Part shown: positions 25,166-38,880 of the stretch, one piece after another
How positions within the stretch are numbered: position 1 is the stretch's first letter
Layout: each line of letters starts with the position of its first letter
Source: Marsupella aquatica
Lineage: Eukaryota > Marchantiophyta
Direction: 5' to 3'
Assembly (NCBI GenBank): GCA_973895155.1
Contig: OZ316897.1
Location: 12,772,001-12,836,000 of the forward strand
Length of the DNA stretch: 64,000 nt
Translations under genes and position numbers: made by a program
The notes under the pieces: generated by a model
Told to the model about the DNA's origin: nothing
The model's database searches: none
Seen by the model: only the letters and a program-made list of their open reading frames with translations

Positions 25166-28090
25166 GATTTTGTGTTAAGAAAAAAGATTCTTCCTTTCAA
25201 ACCTTAACCTCCCTCTTTTCCCCTTTTCCTATTTTTGGTCTTCTCTTTTTCACATCCACCATCACTCCACTTGTTCACCGCCCCCCTTCCCCACCCATGT
25301 GAGATCGAGGGGCTACCCTACATTGCGAGTGTGCCCCTCACCTGAGACCTTGCCATCAACACCCATGCCATGCGCTTCACTATGTCTTTGGGCCATATTA
25401 CTTATGTTTTTTTGGCATTGAAAATGACACTGCAAATGACTGTAAAAATCAACACAAATATTGGGAGAATAATTTTTTTTTTGATCTAGTGACTAAAATG
25501 TTATTAGCAATTAAATTACTTTTATGGACTCTTACTAGTATTATACAAAATTATGATGCACATAATATTGAAATATGTACTTTGAATATGTACAATATAA
25601 ATTTACATGTGACTATGTACAATATTTACTTGCATGGATATATACTCCTTCATCCTTGTGCATTGATCCTTGTGCATTGTGTTCAAGTCTTTTTTTGTGT
25701 GACTCGTGTGATTATTCTTGCTTGTCTTGGGCACTGGTGTAAGTTTTTGTGACTCACACTAAACTCAATTCATACTTTGGTTTTATTGCTTACCTTTGAC
25801 CAGATTTTTTAATTTTTGTGCCCTGCAAATTTGAATGACGACCACTCTAAAAAGTGGCACAACTGTGTCATATAGATCTTGATAAAAATGAAAAACATAA
25901 AGACATGCCAACCCGCAAATGGGAATATGGGGGGACTACACCAGAGGATAAGCTAGACCGCCTGAACCATTATGTCTGGCAGAGCCATCTTTATTAAAAC
26001 GTCTACAATAAGAGTTTTCGACATGTTGATTGAAGATTGGCCCTCTTGTGGTGGGTGACGTAAAATATAGAATATACAGAACCAACGAGTTTGTGCTCTT
26101 AAGCCTTGAAAGATTTATAATTTTAACCAAAGAAGAAAACAGACTGTATGGCTAAAAGCATGCTTACATAGGACAACACAACCAAGATGGCAGAAACAAA
26201 TGTTGTGTTCATCAAATCATTCTGGGAGGTCAAGTTACTTTGGTTCGCTCATCAACTGCCACTAGCAGTATAAAAGGGGGAAGTGTGTAAGATTTTTCCC
26301 TTTTTCACTTTCCCCTCATCCTTCTAATCTCCCCTTCCATATTGCTCCACAAATTCAAAAAATATTAGTATTTATGGTGAAATCTGGTGTAACCAGGTGT
26401 TTGCCATGGCTAGAGGTGTTTTAACACAAACCTAACGTATCTGATGAAAGTAACTGGTTCAAGATGGCTCATCATGGTTGCAGTGGGCCATCTAGGTCTT
26501 TCTTGGAATGTGGACAAAATATGTGAGAACACTATCAAAGAAAATGGCCAATCTACAACCATTAACAAATGCGAAAAATAGATCAAGCTCAACACCAAAT
26601 AAAGCAATCTTCCATACTAGACACCATATAGCAGGTCGATGTGCCCTGTATTTGTAGTCTCGAAATTACAGAAGTACTTTTGAAAATGTACTGAAGTCGC
26701 TAGCTACTGAGAAAGTCAAAGCTCCCATGGACCACAACATTCTGTAAGATGCTCAACAGGTTTGTCATATCCCAATGGATTACTTCCAAACTTTCCTTGT
26801 CTATCTAGATATCGCATAGCCTATATGTTCCAGATTTTTTGGTGTCACAAGGCGTCGATCCGCTCCAAGCTTAGGGTCAAACATTGTGGTCCTTCAGCTC
26901 ATCGAATTTTGGCTAGCTTCCAACGTCGGGACTTTGCAAAACAATTACAGTAAGAGAGTACAAGCCAAACATTAAAACAGAGAAGATTCTCTAAGAGAAC
27001 CACCTCCTGTAGAGCCCGAACTAGAGAAATTTACAATCATTCGAATTAAGAGAAGACAGAAGATTTACAATATTTGATCTTCGGTACAGTATGATCTGCT
27101 GCAAATTTACAATCATTCGAATTAAGAGAAGACCTCTGATTTTCTACACCAAACTCTATACCAGTTCATTAAAAGATCTATGCAGGATATGGCCAGTCGA
27201 TCCCATTCAGGAAACCGCTCGCTGTAAACTATGACCCCCTCTATTGTGCGTTCAGGATGAAACAAGACAGCATACACCGAATAACTCTGTTTTACCGAAG
27301 TCCTATCAGCTTCTGTAGATAGGGAGTCACCCGCAGGTTTTCCGAAATTCTGACTTCTCAGCCTGTTTTCAATTTATCCAGCAAATTGCGTTGCTTGGTT
27401 ACGGCTGAACCAGCAGACAAAAACAATAGATACCCACACCTCTGCAGTTCCTGTCTCAAATTAGAGGATCTAACGAGTAGACTCAGCGAAGTCTCAACCC
27501 CTCGAAACGACCATGGCACATTTCAATATCCGTTTCGGTAGACTCCATTGTAAGAGTGAAAATCTCTATTGCAACAAGTCTGTCACAGGAATGCTTAGTT
27601 ACAGAGAAAGAAGCGCTTCATTTCAAACCACTGTCACAACATGGTTGAGAAAATTCTCCCAAAGGTCCTCCATGCTTGTCATTGGACTGAACTTAGCGAC
27701 GTCATTCTTAATATAACACGGAATAAGGAATTCAAGATCTCAATAACGTACGGTTATGGTACACGAGTTAACTCGAGGATTCCCGGCAAAGCCTTTTCTG
27801 GACCCAGGCAGAGAAACAAATCTCTAAACTTTAGCTCTCACATGTGAGGCCTGTCGTTAATGTGGAACACAGGACAAAAGTAAAGCAGAGCACCGGGTTG
27901 AGGAAGCTTAGACCTCTACTTTTAACAAATCCATTGATATCACGAGAGAATCTAACCAGAAATGAATCGGGTGAATCGCTAGTCTTGATAGCCACAACTC
28001 AACTTCAAAATAGTAAACACATTCAGTCCTGGTACAAGAACTCAATGGCTAAACACCCGGCGAAATAAAAACGAGTAACACACGACAGCA
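25166..28090. other. Intergenic, no gene
   Basis: AT-rich sequence without a credible open frame. A short direct duplication of ATTTACAATCATTCGAATTA occurs near 27029 and 27106. The last few hundred bases before 28410 are probably the 3'UTR and downstream region of the Ran gene. Confidence 0.5.
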
Positions 28091-28409
28091 GTTCGTTAAT
28101 ACAACTTGGGCTGCTGCCAAATCACAGCATAGGACAAATCCTTATTTCAAGGAGGCCAGAATCATAACAGGCAGGAGCAATCTGCATGTAGAGAAATGCA
28201 TATCAGCCGCAGTATTGAAGGCACGTTCTTCAGACGAGATTGTCTAATAGGTGTCACCTGGACCACTGACTTTAAGGACGGTGTTCAAAACACTACAGTC
28301 GAACCTAACTAGCATCACAACCACCAGCCTACAATGCGATGGGCTTCCTGGTTCAGCTTGGAAAGGCATATAAGAAGCATAGATTTGAAGTACTAACTAA
28401 CTGATGAGT

Positions 28410-30262
28410 CTAATTTTCGAAGGGCTCCTCATCATCATCTGGCAAAGGCTGTGCAGCAGCAGCTGTGAGCTCGGCCTCGTACCTGTAACAATGACCAGAT
28501 AAGGTTGGTCAGGAGGGCAACTCAAAGATCAAAGAAAGACTACTCAAACTAATTATATTCAACGCTTAAAGACGATCATATAACACGTACTGCTCTTGTG
28601 CGGCCAGATCAATGTGGACTTCGGGGGGAGCCAGAGCTGGAGATTCGACGAAGTGAAGGTTCACATCACTGCAAGAAGATGGGAGCGAAGGTAAATCATT
28701 AGTACTAGGTTCATTTAATTCGCAAATTGACTTGGAGAGGAAAAATCAGGTACGACGGCAATAGGGAACGACACCGACGGGTTAGAAGTTAACCCAAAGG
28801 AACAAAAACACGAAAGCAGTGTTACCCGGCAAGCTTCCTCGCAAGATAGAGGAACGGCTTCTCGAAGTTGTAGTTGCTCTTAGCAGAGAGCTCGTAGTAC
28901 TGAAGATTCTTCTTCCTGTGGAAGGTCACCTGCTTTGCCTTGACCTGCCTATTCTTGACATCGACCTTGTTCCCACAAAGAACGATAGGAATGTTCTCGC
29001 ACACCCTGACAAGATAGACACCAAACCGGATCAATTTTCAATCCGCACAGAGCCACAGAAAAACTCGAGTTAAAGCTCAAGAGACCAAGATCAAGGAAAG
29101 ACTGATTACCTGCACAGGTCCCGATGCCACGTAGGAACGTTCTTGTAGGTCAAACGAGCAGTGACGTCGAACATAATAATTGCACACTGACCGTGGATAC
29201 TGCGACACGACAACAAAGGTCAGAGGTAAGAGACCCATTTCTAACGCAAATTTCACCGAGAGAATGCAAATTCCAAGTACCAACGAGAATTCACGGAGAG
29301 AATGCAAATTTCCAATCCCGAAATCACGGAACGTCAAGTTCTAAGGAGAGGGTGAACGTACTAATATCCATCACGAAGCCCTCCAAACTTCTCCTGGCCA
29401 GCAGTATCCCAACAGTAAAACCTAATCCTTCCACAGTTGGTGAAGAAATCTAGCGGATGCACTTCCACTCCAATAGTAGCTACAAGCCATCCAGGAGACA
29501 CATAAAGGCGTGTCAGATGAAGATAACGGCAATTTGGCATAAGCTAATCGGGATCGTAGTTAGGAAATCAAAACAAGACATCTGAGGGAAGGACAGAACA
29601 GAAGGGATCTCACGTTCGTATTTCTTCTCAAACTCTCCCGTCAAGTGACGCTTCACGAAAGTCGTCTTTCCTGCACGAAGTAAAATATCAGTGATGGCCT
29701 CAATCAACCTTCTAGCGAGCCAGATCGAGATATAATATGATGATCCCAAAACTTCAATTCAGAGAAAGAACCAATCAATTACCAGTTCCGCCGTCACCCA
29801 CAATAACAAGCTTGAAAGATGGGCAGTTGTCGGGAGTTTGCTGCCCTGGCAAAGCCTGTATCAACCGAAAATCACATGAGGTGGTAAGATAATTGAATGC
29901 CAGCCGGAAACACATCCCCGCCTCAGGATGTTAACCCTAATCCTCACGGGTCGAGAGGAAAAATTTGAAAGCAGCATTCGGCTGTTTGATCGCAATCCTG
30001 ACTTTAAGACTGTTTAGCTTAGAAGGAGAATCCGTCTGCCACTCGTGAACAAGCCAAACTTTCGGTCACCCAACCAGATTGAATTCGAATTCTCTGATCG
30101 ACCGCAGAAGAAACAAACCCAGGTGGCACACAAGGGAATCCCTGCCGTAGTGAGCACTAATTTGAAACCAGAGGTAGAAAGACATCGGTCGCAGTACACA
30201 TGAATCCACGACAACGAGGAACAACAAAGCGGGGGACATGATCCAGTGAGGAACCTTACCAT
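28410..30262 (-). CDS. RAN: Ran small GTPase, complete, eight coding exons
   Basis: Ran drives nuclear import and export and spindle and nuclear-envelope assembly. Coding exons: 30262-30260, 29855-29783, 29670-29614, 29479-29362, 29199-29110, 29005-28826, 28668-28591, 28482-28410. All phases join and give 223 residues, close to the usual 221 of plant Ran. Motifs seen: GDGGTGKT at 21-28, effector [12 protein letters not shown] at about 46-57, DTAGQ at 69-73, GNKVD and [12 protein letters not shown] further on. The acidic tail (DDDEEPFEN) differs slightly from the usual DEDEL-type end. The first coding exon holds only the ATG, which is followed directly by GTAAGG; the next exon starts with GCT (Ala). 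Near-identity to plant Ran leaves little doubt about function. Confidence 0.97.
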
Positions 30263-31470
30263 CGTACTCGACTGATATACGACCGAAAGCGCGGGGCGAC
30301 TTCCTCGTAACCTGTGAATGAAAACAAAGGTCAGCTATTGGTGAGTGCTTGATGGAAAGACCGGGAGACATCAGTCGGGCGGGAACCAGGGACTTGCGAA
30401 AGACTATCAACCCAAAACATCTGCAGATCTTTGCAACGTATTCGTGTTTCTAGTTGGGAAAACTACGGAGTACTCCACACAGGAAAAGCAAACAAAGCGC
30501 CCACATACAGCATCCCTCGGAAAATGAAAGCTTGGACCAAGCTGAGAAGGTCCAACTCTCCCAAGCACAAGAATGCATCCCCAACATCCACGGACAGAGA
30601 AAAAACACCAGGCCAACTCCAACCTAGACAAAACTCCTCGAACTGCTCGATGTCCAGAGGTCACCTCTTACGACGGTCATCAATGGAACAGGACAGAGGA
30701 AAACTCCGAACCACAACCGTATTCACAAATACCGTTTCGTCCCAGGACTACACAAGTTCTTCACGTATCGTTCACAATAAAGGGACACATCCACTGGAAG
30801 ACCAAAATAAGCGACCGAAACACCAGATTCGCATCATCAGACACCCCGCAATAACAAAACTATCACTCGAGACGGGACCACACCTCATCTAGACAATCCA
30901 CCCAACACCTCAAAAGAAAATCCAACCCACGCGACGCATGCAACGACCAAGAAGGTCAGAGAACCAACCTTTCGAAAGAAAGAAACACATCCACGCCCTC
31001 AACGCAACCAAACGACTCAGACGAATCCAAAAACCTTCATCCCCATGCAAGGCCAGAAACGATCAGTGAACATACCCTCTGTTTCAGTCACCACCCTTCC
31101 ACACCAAACACGTCGACGACAACGATCTGCTCCCGTCTCCCGATCACTAGTTTCCTTCACGTCGGCTTCGCTCGCACTGAAGCAACGGTGAACTCCTTTC
31201 GTTCCAGAAGACAAATAGAAAAAGTCGTTCCTAGGGCGTTCGTTCCTCAAATCACTCGAAAGTCCTCTCGCTCGATCCTCTTTGTTCGTTCGCTTGTTCC
31301 TTCGCTGGGTCCTCCAAAAGGCTACTCCGAGACAGAAACACAGAACGAGAGAGAGGGAGAGAGAGGGAGGGACGAGCGAGAAGAGCGAGCACGAAAGGAT
31401 ATGCCGATTTCTTCCGAAGAAAGAGAGGAGAGCATTCAGCACCGAAGCTCGGGCCTCGCCAAACCCTAAA
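30263..31470 (-). promoter_or_regulatory. RAN: Probable Ran 5' leader with 5'UTR intron and telo-box-like motif
   Basis: On the minus strand an acceptor CATTCACAG at 30312 lies 49 bases upstream of the ATG, and a good donor AGAGG/GTATGTT lies at 31076/31075. Together they define a likely intron of about 764 bp. Farther upstream (about 31250-31470) is a C/T-rich leader with the plus-strand word AACCCTAAAA at 31461-31470. AAACCCTA motifs near starts of translation- and growth-related plant genes are established knowledge; its role here is inferred. Open frames of about 90-170 codons in the leader are not taken as genes. Confidence 0.45.
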
Positions 31471-34400
31471 AGCAAAGCGTCGTACAGTAACGGATCCGGT
31501 AGGCGGGCCCGAAGTGCCCGAACCGGGCGACAACGCAAAAACCCTCTAGAAGCTCTCCAATAATGAACGGAGTGTAAATTAAATTATAAATAGATATAAA
31601 AATAAAACTCCGAAATACCAACAAATGTCACCAGACCCCTCCTATACGCCGTCCTATCCGACTCTTCCAAGGCCGCAATCATAAAAACACACCTTGCTAA
31701 AGCTTTTTTTTGTTTTTCTTGAAAGGACCACTTTTTTGGTCCGTGTTTTAATGGGTTTTACTTTCATTCTTGCTAAAGTTTTCCGTTTTCTAAGATGGGG
31801 TCATGTTCGATATAGTGGCTGAGTGCCCCGACTTTGGGAATACATTAAGAAGATTTAAGCCAGCTACACCATATTCACCCCTAAGTTCAATTAGGGCCCT
31901 GTAGACTGTAAGCCCTGAAATGTAACTTTTGTTGATGAATATATAATTCCAGTCCCAATGCTATATACATATAGAAATTGAACCAGTGTGACAAAATATC
32001 TTGAAGTGTTTGTGAATTCTCAAGAAACACAATTGTATTGTAAAATTTAAGAATATTTTGGTTATTTTAGTGTGAACATTGACTTTTTAGTGCATCCATT
32101 ATTTTCAAAATTACAAAGTATACCAACAAAACTCATAGTTCGCAAAAGTCTTGTGTTAGTCAGGATAATGCTAAAGTACTAACACAGTTGCAGGAGCACT
32201 TAGTCCAAGACTCGTTTGAGGCCACAAATACTTGAATAACCATAGTAAAGTTGAGTAAACTCTCCCACTTAGACCCCACTTCTCTCGCTTGTTTAGCTTT
32301 GCCAGAATTTATCTAAAATTATTTGATTGAGAGATAAGATAACTAAGGATCAAATATAAAACTGAATGTTCCCCAGTGGAGACTCTACAAAAAAATTACA
32401 ATACTAAGAAGAAGTAAGTAAACCAATAACTAGAAACTACTGCATATAGTCCAGAAAGGTTAAATAGTCAAGGCCCAATCCGCCAATCGGGAAACATGAG
32501 ACCAGCAATAAAAATTTGTCCCCGTAAGCAAAAATCGCAGCTGTCAATACCCTACTCTATTATTATACAAAAGGACACTTTTCAAATTTCTCTTTTTAAT
32601 ATGATGGAAAATTAAATAATTTCTTGAGACCCATAGTCCAAGAAAATGAACTGCACCTGTCAGTCCGTGGTCCCAATTTGAAAGCTGCTCCCTTCGCGCG
32701 GGACAGTTGAAAATACAATTTCAAATACCTTGACGATAAATCTACTCCGTGGATCCCAAGAATCGACGACAGCGAGAAGCTAGGGGAAGGCATATTCTTT
32801 CCAGCAATAATGACCGGAAACGACGGGGAACTTCAAAATTCTGACACAAACTTCACACGGACTGGGTGTTTCATTATTATCCACTGGATAACTGAACGTA
32901 AGAAATTTTGAAAGCCTTTCCCTCCGTCAATAATTTGGAAATCCAAGGCTCGTATATAATTAAATTACAAGAAAATAACAACTTTGCTCATAATTTGGTT
33001 CCCAATCCCGACTTTTGCTCGAAGCTGTACACCTGGCGGCACAGGCATCATTCTTTCCAATACAAGTGGTTCATAAAGCACCTTCGAAAGGATAGTCAGT
33101 ATCTCTCAATCTAAGACGTCCATAGAATGTTAGATGGTACCATTCAATTGGGCCATTTTCTACTGTTCCTGTATTATATTCGCAATTATTATATTATAGT
33201 AAAGTATTAGTAACATAAAGTCCATAATTAATATTACCATAGTTGTAAAGTTGTTCCACTGTTTTCAGTTTCAAAAAGGTTACTCAAATTTGCTCCAGAC
33301 TACCTAAAAAGTTCTCTTATTTTGTTTGTTCCAGATGTATTTAGCTGTCTCCTCAGCAGATAACACTTGCGGGGCACCATTTGTCTCATGCAAAGTTTGT
33401 CAAGCTCTTATGTCTAAAACTTAAGATACTCGCCACTCAATTTCCAACCCATTGTTTTAAGGAGGTCCACTTTTTCCTAGCAAAAGTTTCCAAACTGTCA
33501 TGTGTGGAATTTAATGGATTTAATATTAATACTTTCTCCAGGCTCACTGTGTTAGGGAGGTCCAAATTTGAAGTTGGAGATAATTAATTTTTTTCTTTAT
33601 TTTCACCTACTACAGTTGATTACCGTTACCGTCCAAAACTGCACTTCTACCGTGTACGAGACGGAAAACAAAGTCGGGAATGTTTTCTGTTTTCAGTACT
33701 TACTTTTGATGTTTTTCCCCGAAGCAGTTACATCGGGGTTCTTTTGGACTGTAGCTTGGGAATTGGTACAGTAGTGGGCGGCAAGGCAAAGCGGGGGATA
33801 AGCTTAGGGGGCCTCACAACCGAGTCAGGCCCAGGTCACATGCGTGTCCTTTGGCAGGTCTAGAGTTCAATGCTCGGCAGGTTCTGTAACAGGTACCTTG
33901 GGGAGAAGCGCGTACCGCCGTGGTGACTTGTGACAAACGCGAGGAAGGGCGACAGGAGGGCTCATGTTGCCGTCCCTTGGTACACACATGACATCCAGTT
34001 TGCCCACATTCACTTCTTTTAGACCACTACTAAAATAAGACGAAGTGTCTAAACCGGGCATCTACGATTTGCACTCTCCTTGACAAACGCAGGAAAATGC
34101 TGCTGTAGCATGACCTGGTTTGGAGCAGCACGCATTTATTAATTTTCCATTTCACGGTAACTCAAGGCCCACCTGATTATTGTCCTGTTTCAAATTTTTC
34201 AACAAATATATACATGGAAAAGTTCACACTCTGATGCTTTAGAATATTCTAAAAATTTAGGTGACAAAGTTCTTTTAGGTGCAACGAAGTCAAAATATTC
34301 GTTCAGTTGGGCCCAAACTTGTAAGAATTATTTATATGTTGCGTGAATGGGCATGGCACTATGGTAATTATAGTGACCAGCAGTAGTGGTGGTTTAAGGG

Positions 34401-37400
34401 AAATCGCCCATAGAAAGCAGTTGCTGGCAGGACATTCTTATTTTTATTTGCTAACCATTGACTCTATATTTTTGAAATTGAATCTTGAATGGACCAAGCT
34501 TGTGAAGCGTACAATCCCCAGGGACCACATCCTTGATTCTATCATTGGCACTTCACTTTTCAGAAGTGGCTTGACAGGATCTTTCCAACTACTCTTATAT
34601 CTTTCATAATCATCAAGAATCAAGAGAGTTGTGAATCTGGATATAGGGCTGAATAGGCTCCTCTTGTGGTTAGAACTCGCTTGGAAAGGTCTTTACAAAA
34701 TGTCTCTACAGTCAACTTTTATTAACTTTGAGAGAGCTATGAATTTCCAAAGATGGCCATTAAATCATCTGCAATGTTTCACTCTCTTGACAAAATATGT
34801 TATCTGACCAGAAAATAATCTAAAGTGGTTGGCACATTCTGAGCCATTTTGATTTGCAAAGACAAATCTATGTTAGCCTATCCCCATAGTTGAAGCCATG
34901 AAAACTGGAAAATCTGTTTTTGTTTGAGTTGCAAAAGGTTGTGGGATGAAAGCCGAATACAGACTTACAAGGTACAGAATATATTAAATTGATAATTGCT
35001 CAACTTGCATATGTTCATGATGCTTGACCCTCACGAGAGCCACTCCACCCTTTGGCCATGTTGTATGTTTTGAGTGTTTGGGATTATGAATAGTTATGTA
35101 TTTAAAGGGGGCATATGAGGAGGTTGCACAATGGAGGATTTGTGTGTTTATCTATATTAATAACTAACCACAATGAAAAGCTAGAGTTGGGGTCTAGGCT
35201 TCTAGAGTGAAACTAGCCTCTAGACCGTGAGTCTAGGGCCCCACCCAAAGGTATTTGGATGGAAAGAAGGATGGAAGATGATGTATGCCAAAATGATGAT
35301 GATGGGTAATGATTTTTGTCATCATTTTTATTATTTAACATTCAAAAAATGGGCATCAGGCTAGTGTAGTAAACACATATCTTCTTTTACAACCACTGCG
35401 GCTTATCCAAGTAGTAAATGTATGTAACTTTAATCTCTTAACCATAGGGGTAATCCTCACTCAAGTACTTTTGGGTCTCATGTTGCTACCAATATCATTG
35501 TGTTGCACTCCCCTGCACAACTGTTGGTTCTTATATGTAGTGGTCTCTTTGATCTTGTAGGAGGACTCAATGGGTCCATCAAAGTCAGCCTACTTGCTCA
35601 CATACATTGCCACATTAGACCCAGGGTTATTCTACACAAACTCTACAAAACGAGTTTTGAAGACCAGCAAAGCAATGTCACAATTTGAAGCACTTTCCTA
35701 GAGAGAAGTTGCTTGATATTGTTGTGGAGTTTTCCCTGACTCTAATTGTGGTCTATTCAAAGAGAATTACAATTTGGTCAAATAGACATGAAGGATTTGT
35801 GGAATTTTTGAGGGAAGGTGGCTTGTGGCGGATTCCATGGATTCTTGGTGTGGATTTGTAGCACCAACGCACTTTCGTGGAAGTTGTGAGAAATCAATGT
35901 CTGAGATTTGATGTGGAATTGTTAGTTATGACAACTGCAAACTTGAGAAGTTATAACCGGTCGTACAAATGTATGGAGATTGGTTTTGGGCCAAATTCAG
36001 ATAAGTGGAGAGATAGACTTCAATTCAATTGTTTGTATACAGTCCGCCATCCCAATTCCAAAGGTGTAAATTGGAGCAAAAATGGAACAATCATAAATGC
36101 GTTATGGACGGTCAAGTCAATTGACCAATGATGGGGCAGATGATGGGTGTATAGACAATGAGAGCATGTACAAATCTGTCATCAAGTATGCTATGGGAGC
36201 ATGTTGTAAATGTTTCCAACCCCTATTAGCTCACATGTGAGGCCATAGAATCAAACCTTTCCCAATTGATTTTGGGCCTGGTTTTGACTATGTATGGTAT
36301 TTTGTCTTGGTTTGTGATTCTTAGAATTGGCTAAAACTCGCTTGTTTGTGTGTGCATGACCATGACAACAATGCATGTTGATTGGTGACGTGAATATGTA
36401 GTACCATGCTTTATAGATCATTTTTTGGACCAAAGAAAACCTGGAGTTGTGGGAGGGTTCGGAATGGTTCCTTTGCAGTCAATGGGGTTCGCACTTGTCC
36501 AGGGGAGCATACTTCAAACTTGATAGTCTATCCGACTTTGTTTTCTACCATTCTTTTTACTTTCAGAGTGATTTCGACTCATAAGCTTTTCAACCAGCCC
36601 TCCATTTTAAATTGAAACTCCCATGTATCACAATGTTTGACTAGAGCTTGATTGAGTGGGGCAACCAACATGGACTTTTCTCACATGTTATTTTCACATA
36701 GATAGTTGCTTTCCTTTGTATAAATGCTCACTTCTTTGAGTACTCAGCATAACATTTTCAAATGCATATGGAGTAACATTCTCACACTATTGAGACTCAT
36801 ATTGAGGGGTCTAGTCACCTAAAACATTCCTCTGTCTTTCATATTAGAGGGGAAGGTTTGGAGACCGGGTGGAGTAGTGGATGAAACCTGGAACAAGCAG
36901 AAGGGTGTGTGTACTAACACATCAAACTATGCACAAAGCAAAGACAGTCCCTTTGGACCATGGAGAGCTTAATGCTTGCACACATGACCAGCTCAACCCC
37001 AATGGACTATGCTACCAATAGGGCAAGACAATGAATTTGTCATGGTCAACCTTTATGCGGTATATATCCTATGGAGTGGATTTCACCCAAAGAGAGACTC
37101 GTATCACCTGGCCTTATTGTCCATGTGAGCTTGTGCTTCAAGTCATAAGTTCAAGAGGGATTTCCATCCAAAACATAGGGGGAAAGCAATGCTTTCTGAC
37201 TTTTTTCCATGACCATTGGATTTGCCAAAAGTCCAACCCCTAGCCAGCCTGTCTACTCTCAGTGATATGCAAGCGCCTTGCTCCCTACCACGCCTGTCCT
37301 GTTGAAAACTCCCTCCTTGCAACTCTCTCCTTGCAACCATGTCCCTACCCATAGGGCCGCAATACTGTGCCTAGACACTGTGGTCAGTGCATTTGTGCGG

Positions 37401-38272
37401 CCCTTGGCTGTTTTCTCCTAAGACCCCGGGCCTGGACCTTGCAACTATCGTCCTCCCTCCCTTCATGCAACCATTTGGCTCCCTTCACCCTCGAATCCCT
37501 TTGCACTCGCCTCCTTTTGTCCTCTCCTCCCTTTGCCCTCACATCCTCCCTTGTCCTCGCCTCCCTTTCCAATGCCCCAGTGAGCAACACCACAGTGTGC
37601 CATGGTGCAACCTGATATGCTATGCTGCTGACTAGGTTTTCCCTGACTACACTTTTTGCATCAACCTGGAGATCTTCAACACCCTTGATGACACTTTCTT
37701 GCCTCTGCAGCAGGTATTTACTTGATGGACTTTCTTGTGTTAAAGATACTTCCGTGCCTCAATGATTTCCTGCCTCACACAAACTTATGTCTCACCTCAA
37801 CATTTTTGTGCAACCCTAAGGCGTTGGGCTAGTTTGGGCTTGTGAATTCATGATGATACATGTCAAAAATCTCCAAGTTCAATCAATGCCCTTTGTGATT
37901 TTTCCCTTTGTATTTTTCAGGACATCATATACACACTTAAAGAAAATTGGTGTTTTATTACAAGGTATTTGATTATGTCGAGCATACATGGTTAACCTGC
38001 GTATATGGGGAGACCATTTATGTGAGGCAAAATGCCTCATACCAAAAATGAACAGGGGCCTTGAGTTTCATCATAAGTGTATGTGGGTGACTTATCCACT
38101 AACTAATGCCCAACATGCCTGGGTGTAGGATTTGAACATAACTTTGTGCTTTATGTTGACCATATGAAGTACAGGTTGATATTGATGAGATATAGTGAAG
38201 ACAAAAAAAGTGCTTGCGTGGTAGCAACCTGAAGCCCCCAAAAGCAAAAAATCACCAAGACCGCCTTAAGGG
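31471..38272. other. Long intergenic stretch, no gene
   Basis: Nearly 7 kb of AT-rich DNA in which no open frame resembles a protein family. A diverged tandem duplication of about 90 bp is suggested near 33390-33570 (AAGTTT-GTCA-ATGT and GGAGGTCCA blocks twice). The 37.3-37.6 kb patch is C/T-rich. No transposon coding remains were recognised. Confidence 0.5.
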
Positions 38273-38880
38273 TAGCATAATGCCCTGGTCAAGATCTGGA
38301 TCATTTGATTTGGAATATTTTCCCCTACTTTTACTAAAGTTTAACAATAAAATCTCTCATGCATTTAAACCACACCTGCCCTTTCAAAGCTACTGGTTAC
38401 TTGCAGCTACCTTTCAAAGTAGCCTTTTCCTGAAATTGTGGAGCAAATTCACCTTTCAGGAATGTGAAAAAAGTGGGAGATCTTGGGCACTTCCCCCTTA
38501 CATAAGGCCAGTAGTGGTTTAATGTGCACTGACCTCAAGCTCTCATTTTTAGTGGCAATAACATATCCCATATTGGCCTCCACATACTACCTCATTGTAT
38601 ACTTAATGCACTTTGTGATTTTTTCCTTTGTATTTTTCAGGGCATTCAGTGGTTTAATGTGCACTGACCTCAAGTTCTCATTTTTAGTGGCAATAACATA
38701 TCCCATATTGGCCTCCAAATACTAGCTCATTGTATACTTAATGCACTTTGTGATTTTTTCCTTTGTATTTTTCAGGGCATTCTCAGAGTATAATGCCTTG
38801 GGCAAAATATTGTGAAGATTTTTCTCTAATTTAACTAAGGTTAAAGAAAATAAAATCTCCGATGCCTTGAAGTCTGATAA
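38273..38880. repeat. 135-bp near-perfect tandem duplication with flanking related segments
   Basis: The unit starting AGTGGTTTAATGTGCACTGA at 38513 is repeated at 38648 with only a few differences, so the period is 135 bp. Each unit ends with TTTTTCCTTTGTATTTTTCAG. The flanks are also related: 38273-38370 (AGCATAATGCCCTGG, AAAATCTC) resembles 38787-38875. The TTTGTATTTTTCAGG word also occurs at about 37908. Non-coding. Confidence 0.8.

Noticed and set aside
24631-25200. Open frames on both strands rich in FLSTTSW or similar words
   Set aside because: They are translations of the 36-bp-type minisatellite, whose unit length is a multiple of three. No start context or family match.
33784-34060. 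tRNA-like or SINE-like patch (GAGTTCAATGCTC word)
   Set aside because: Only a weak B-box resemblance, no clear A box at the right distance, and no flanking duplication found.
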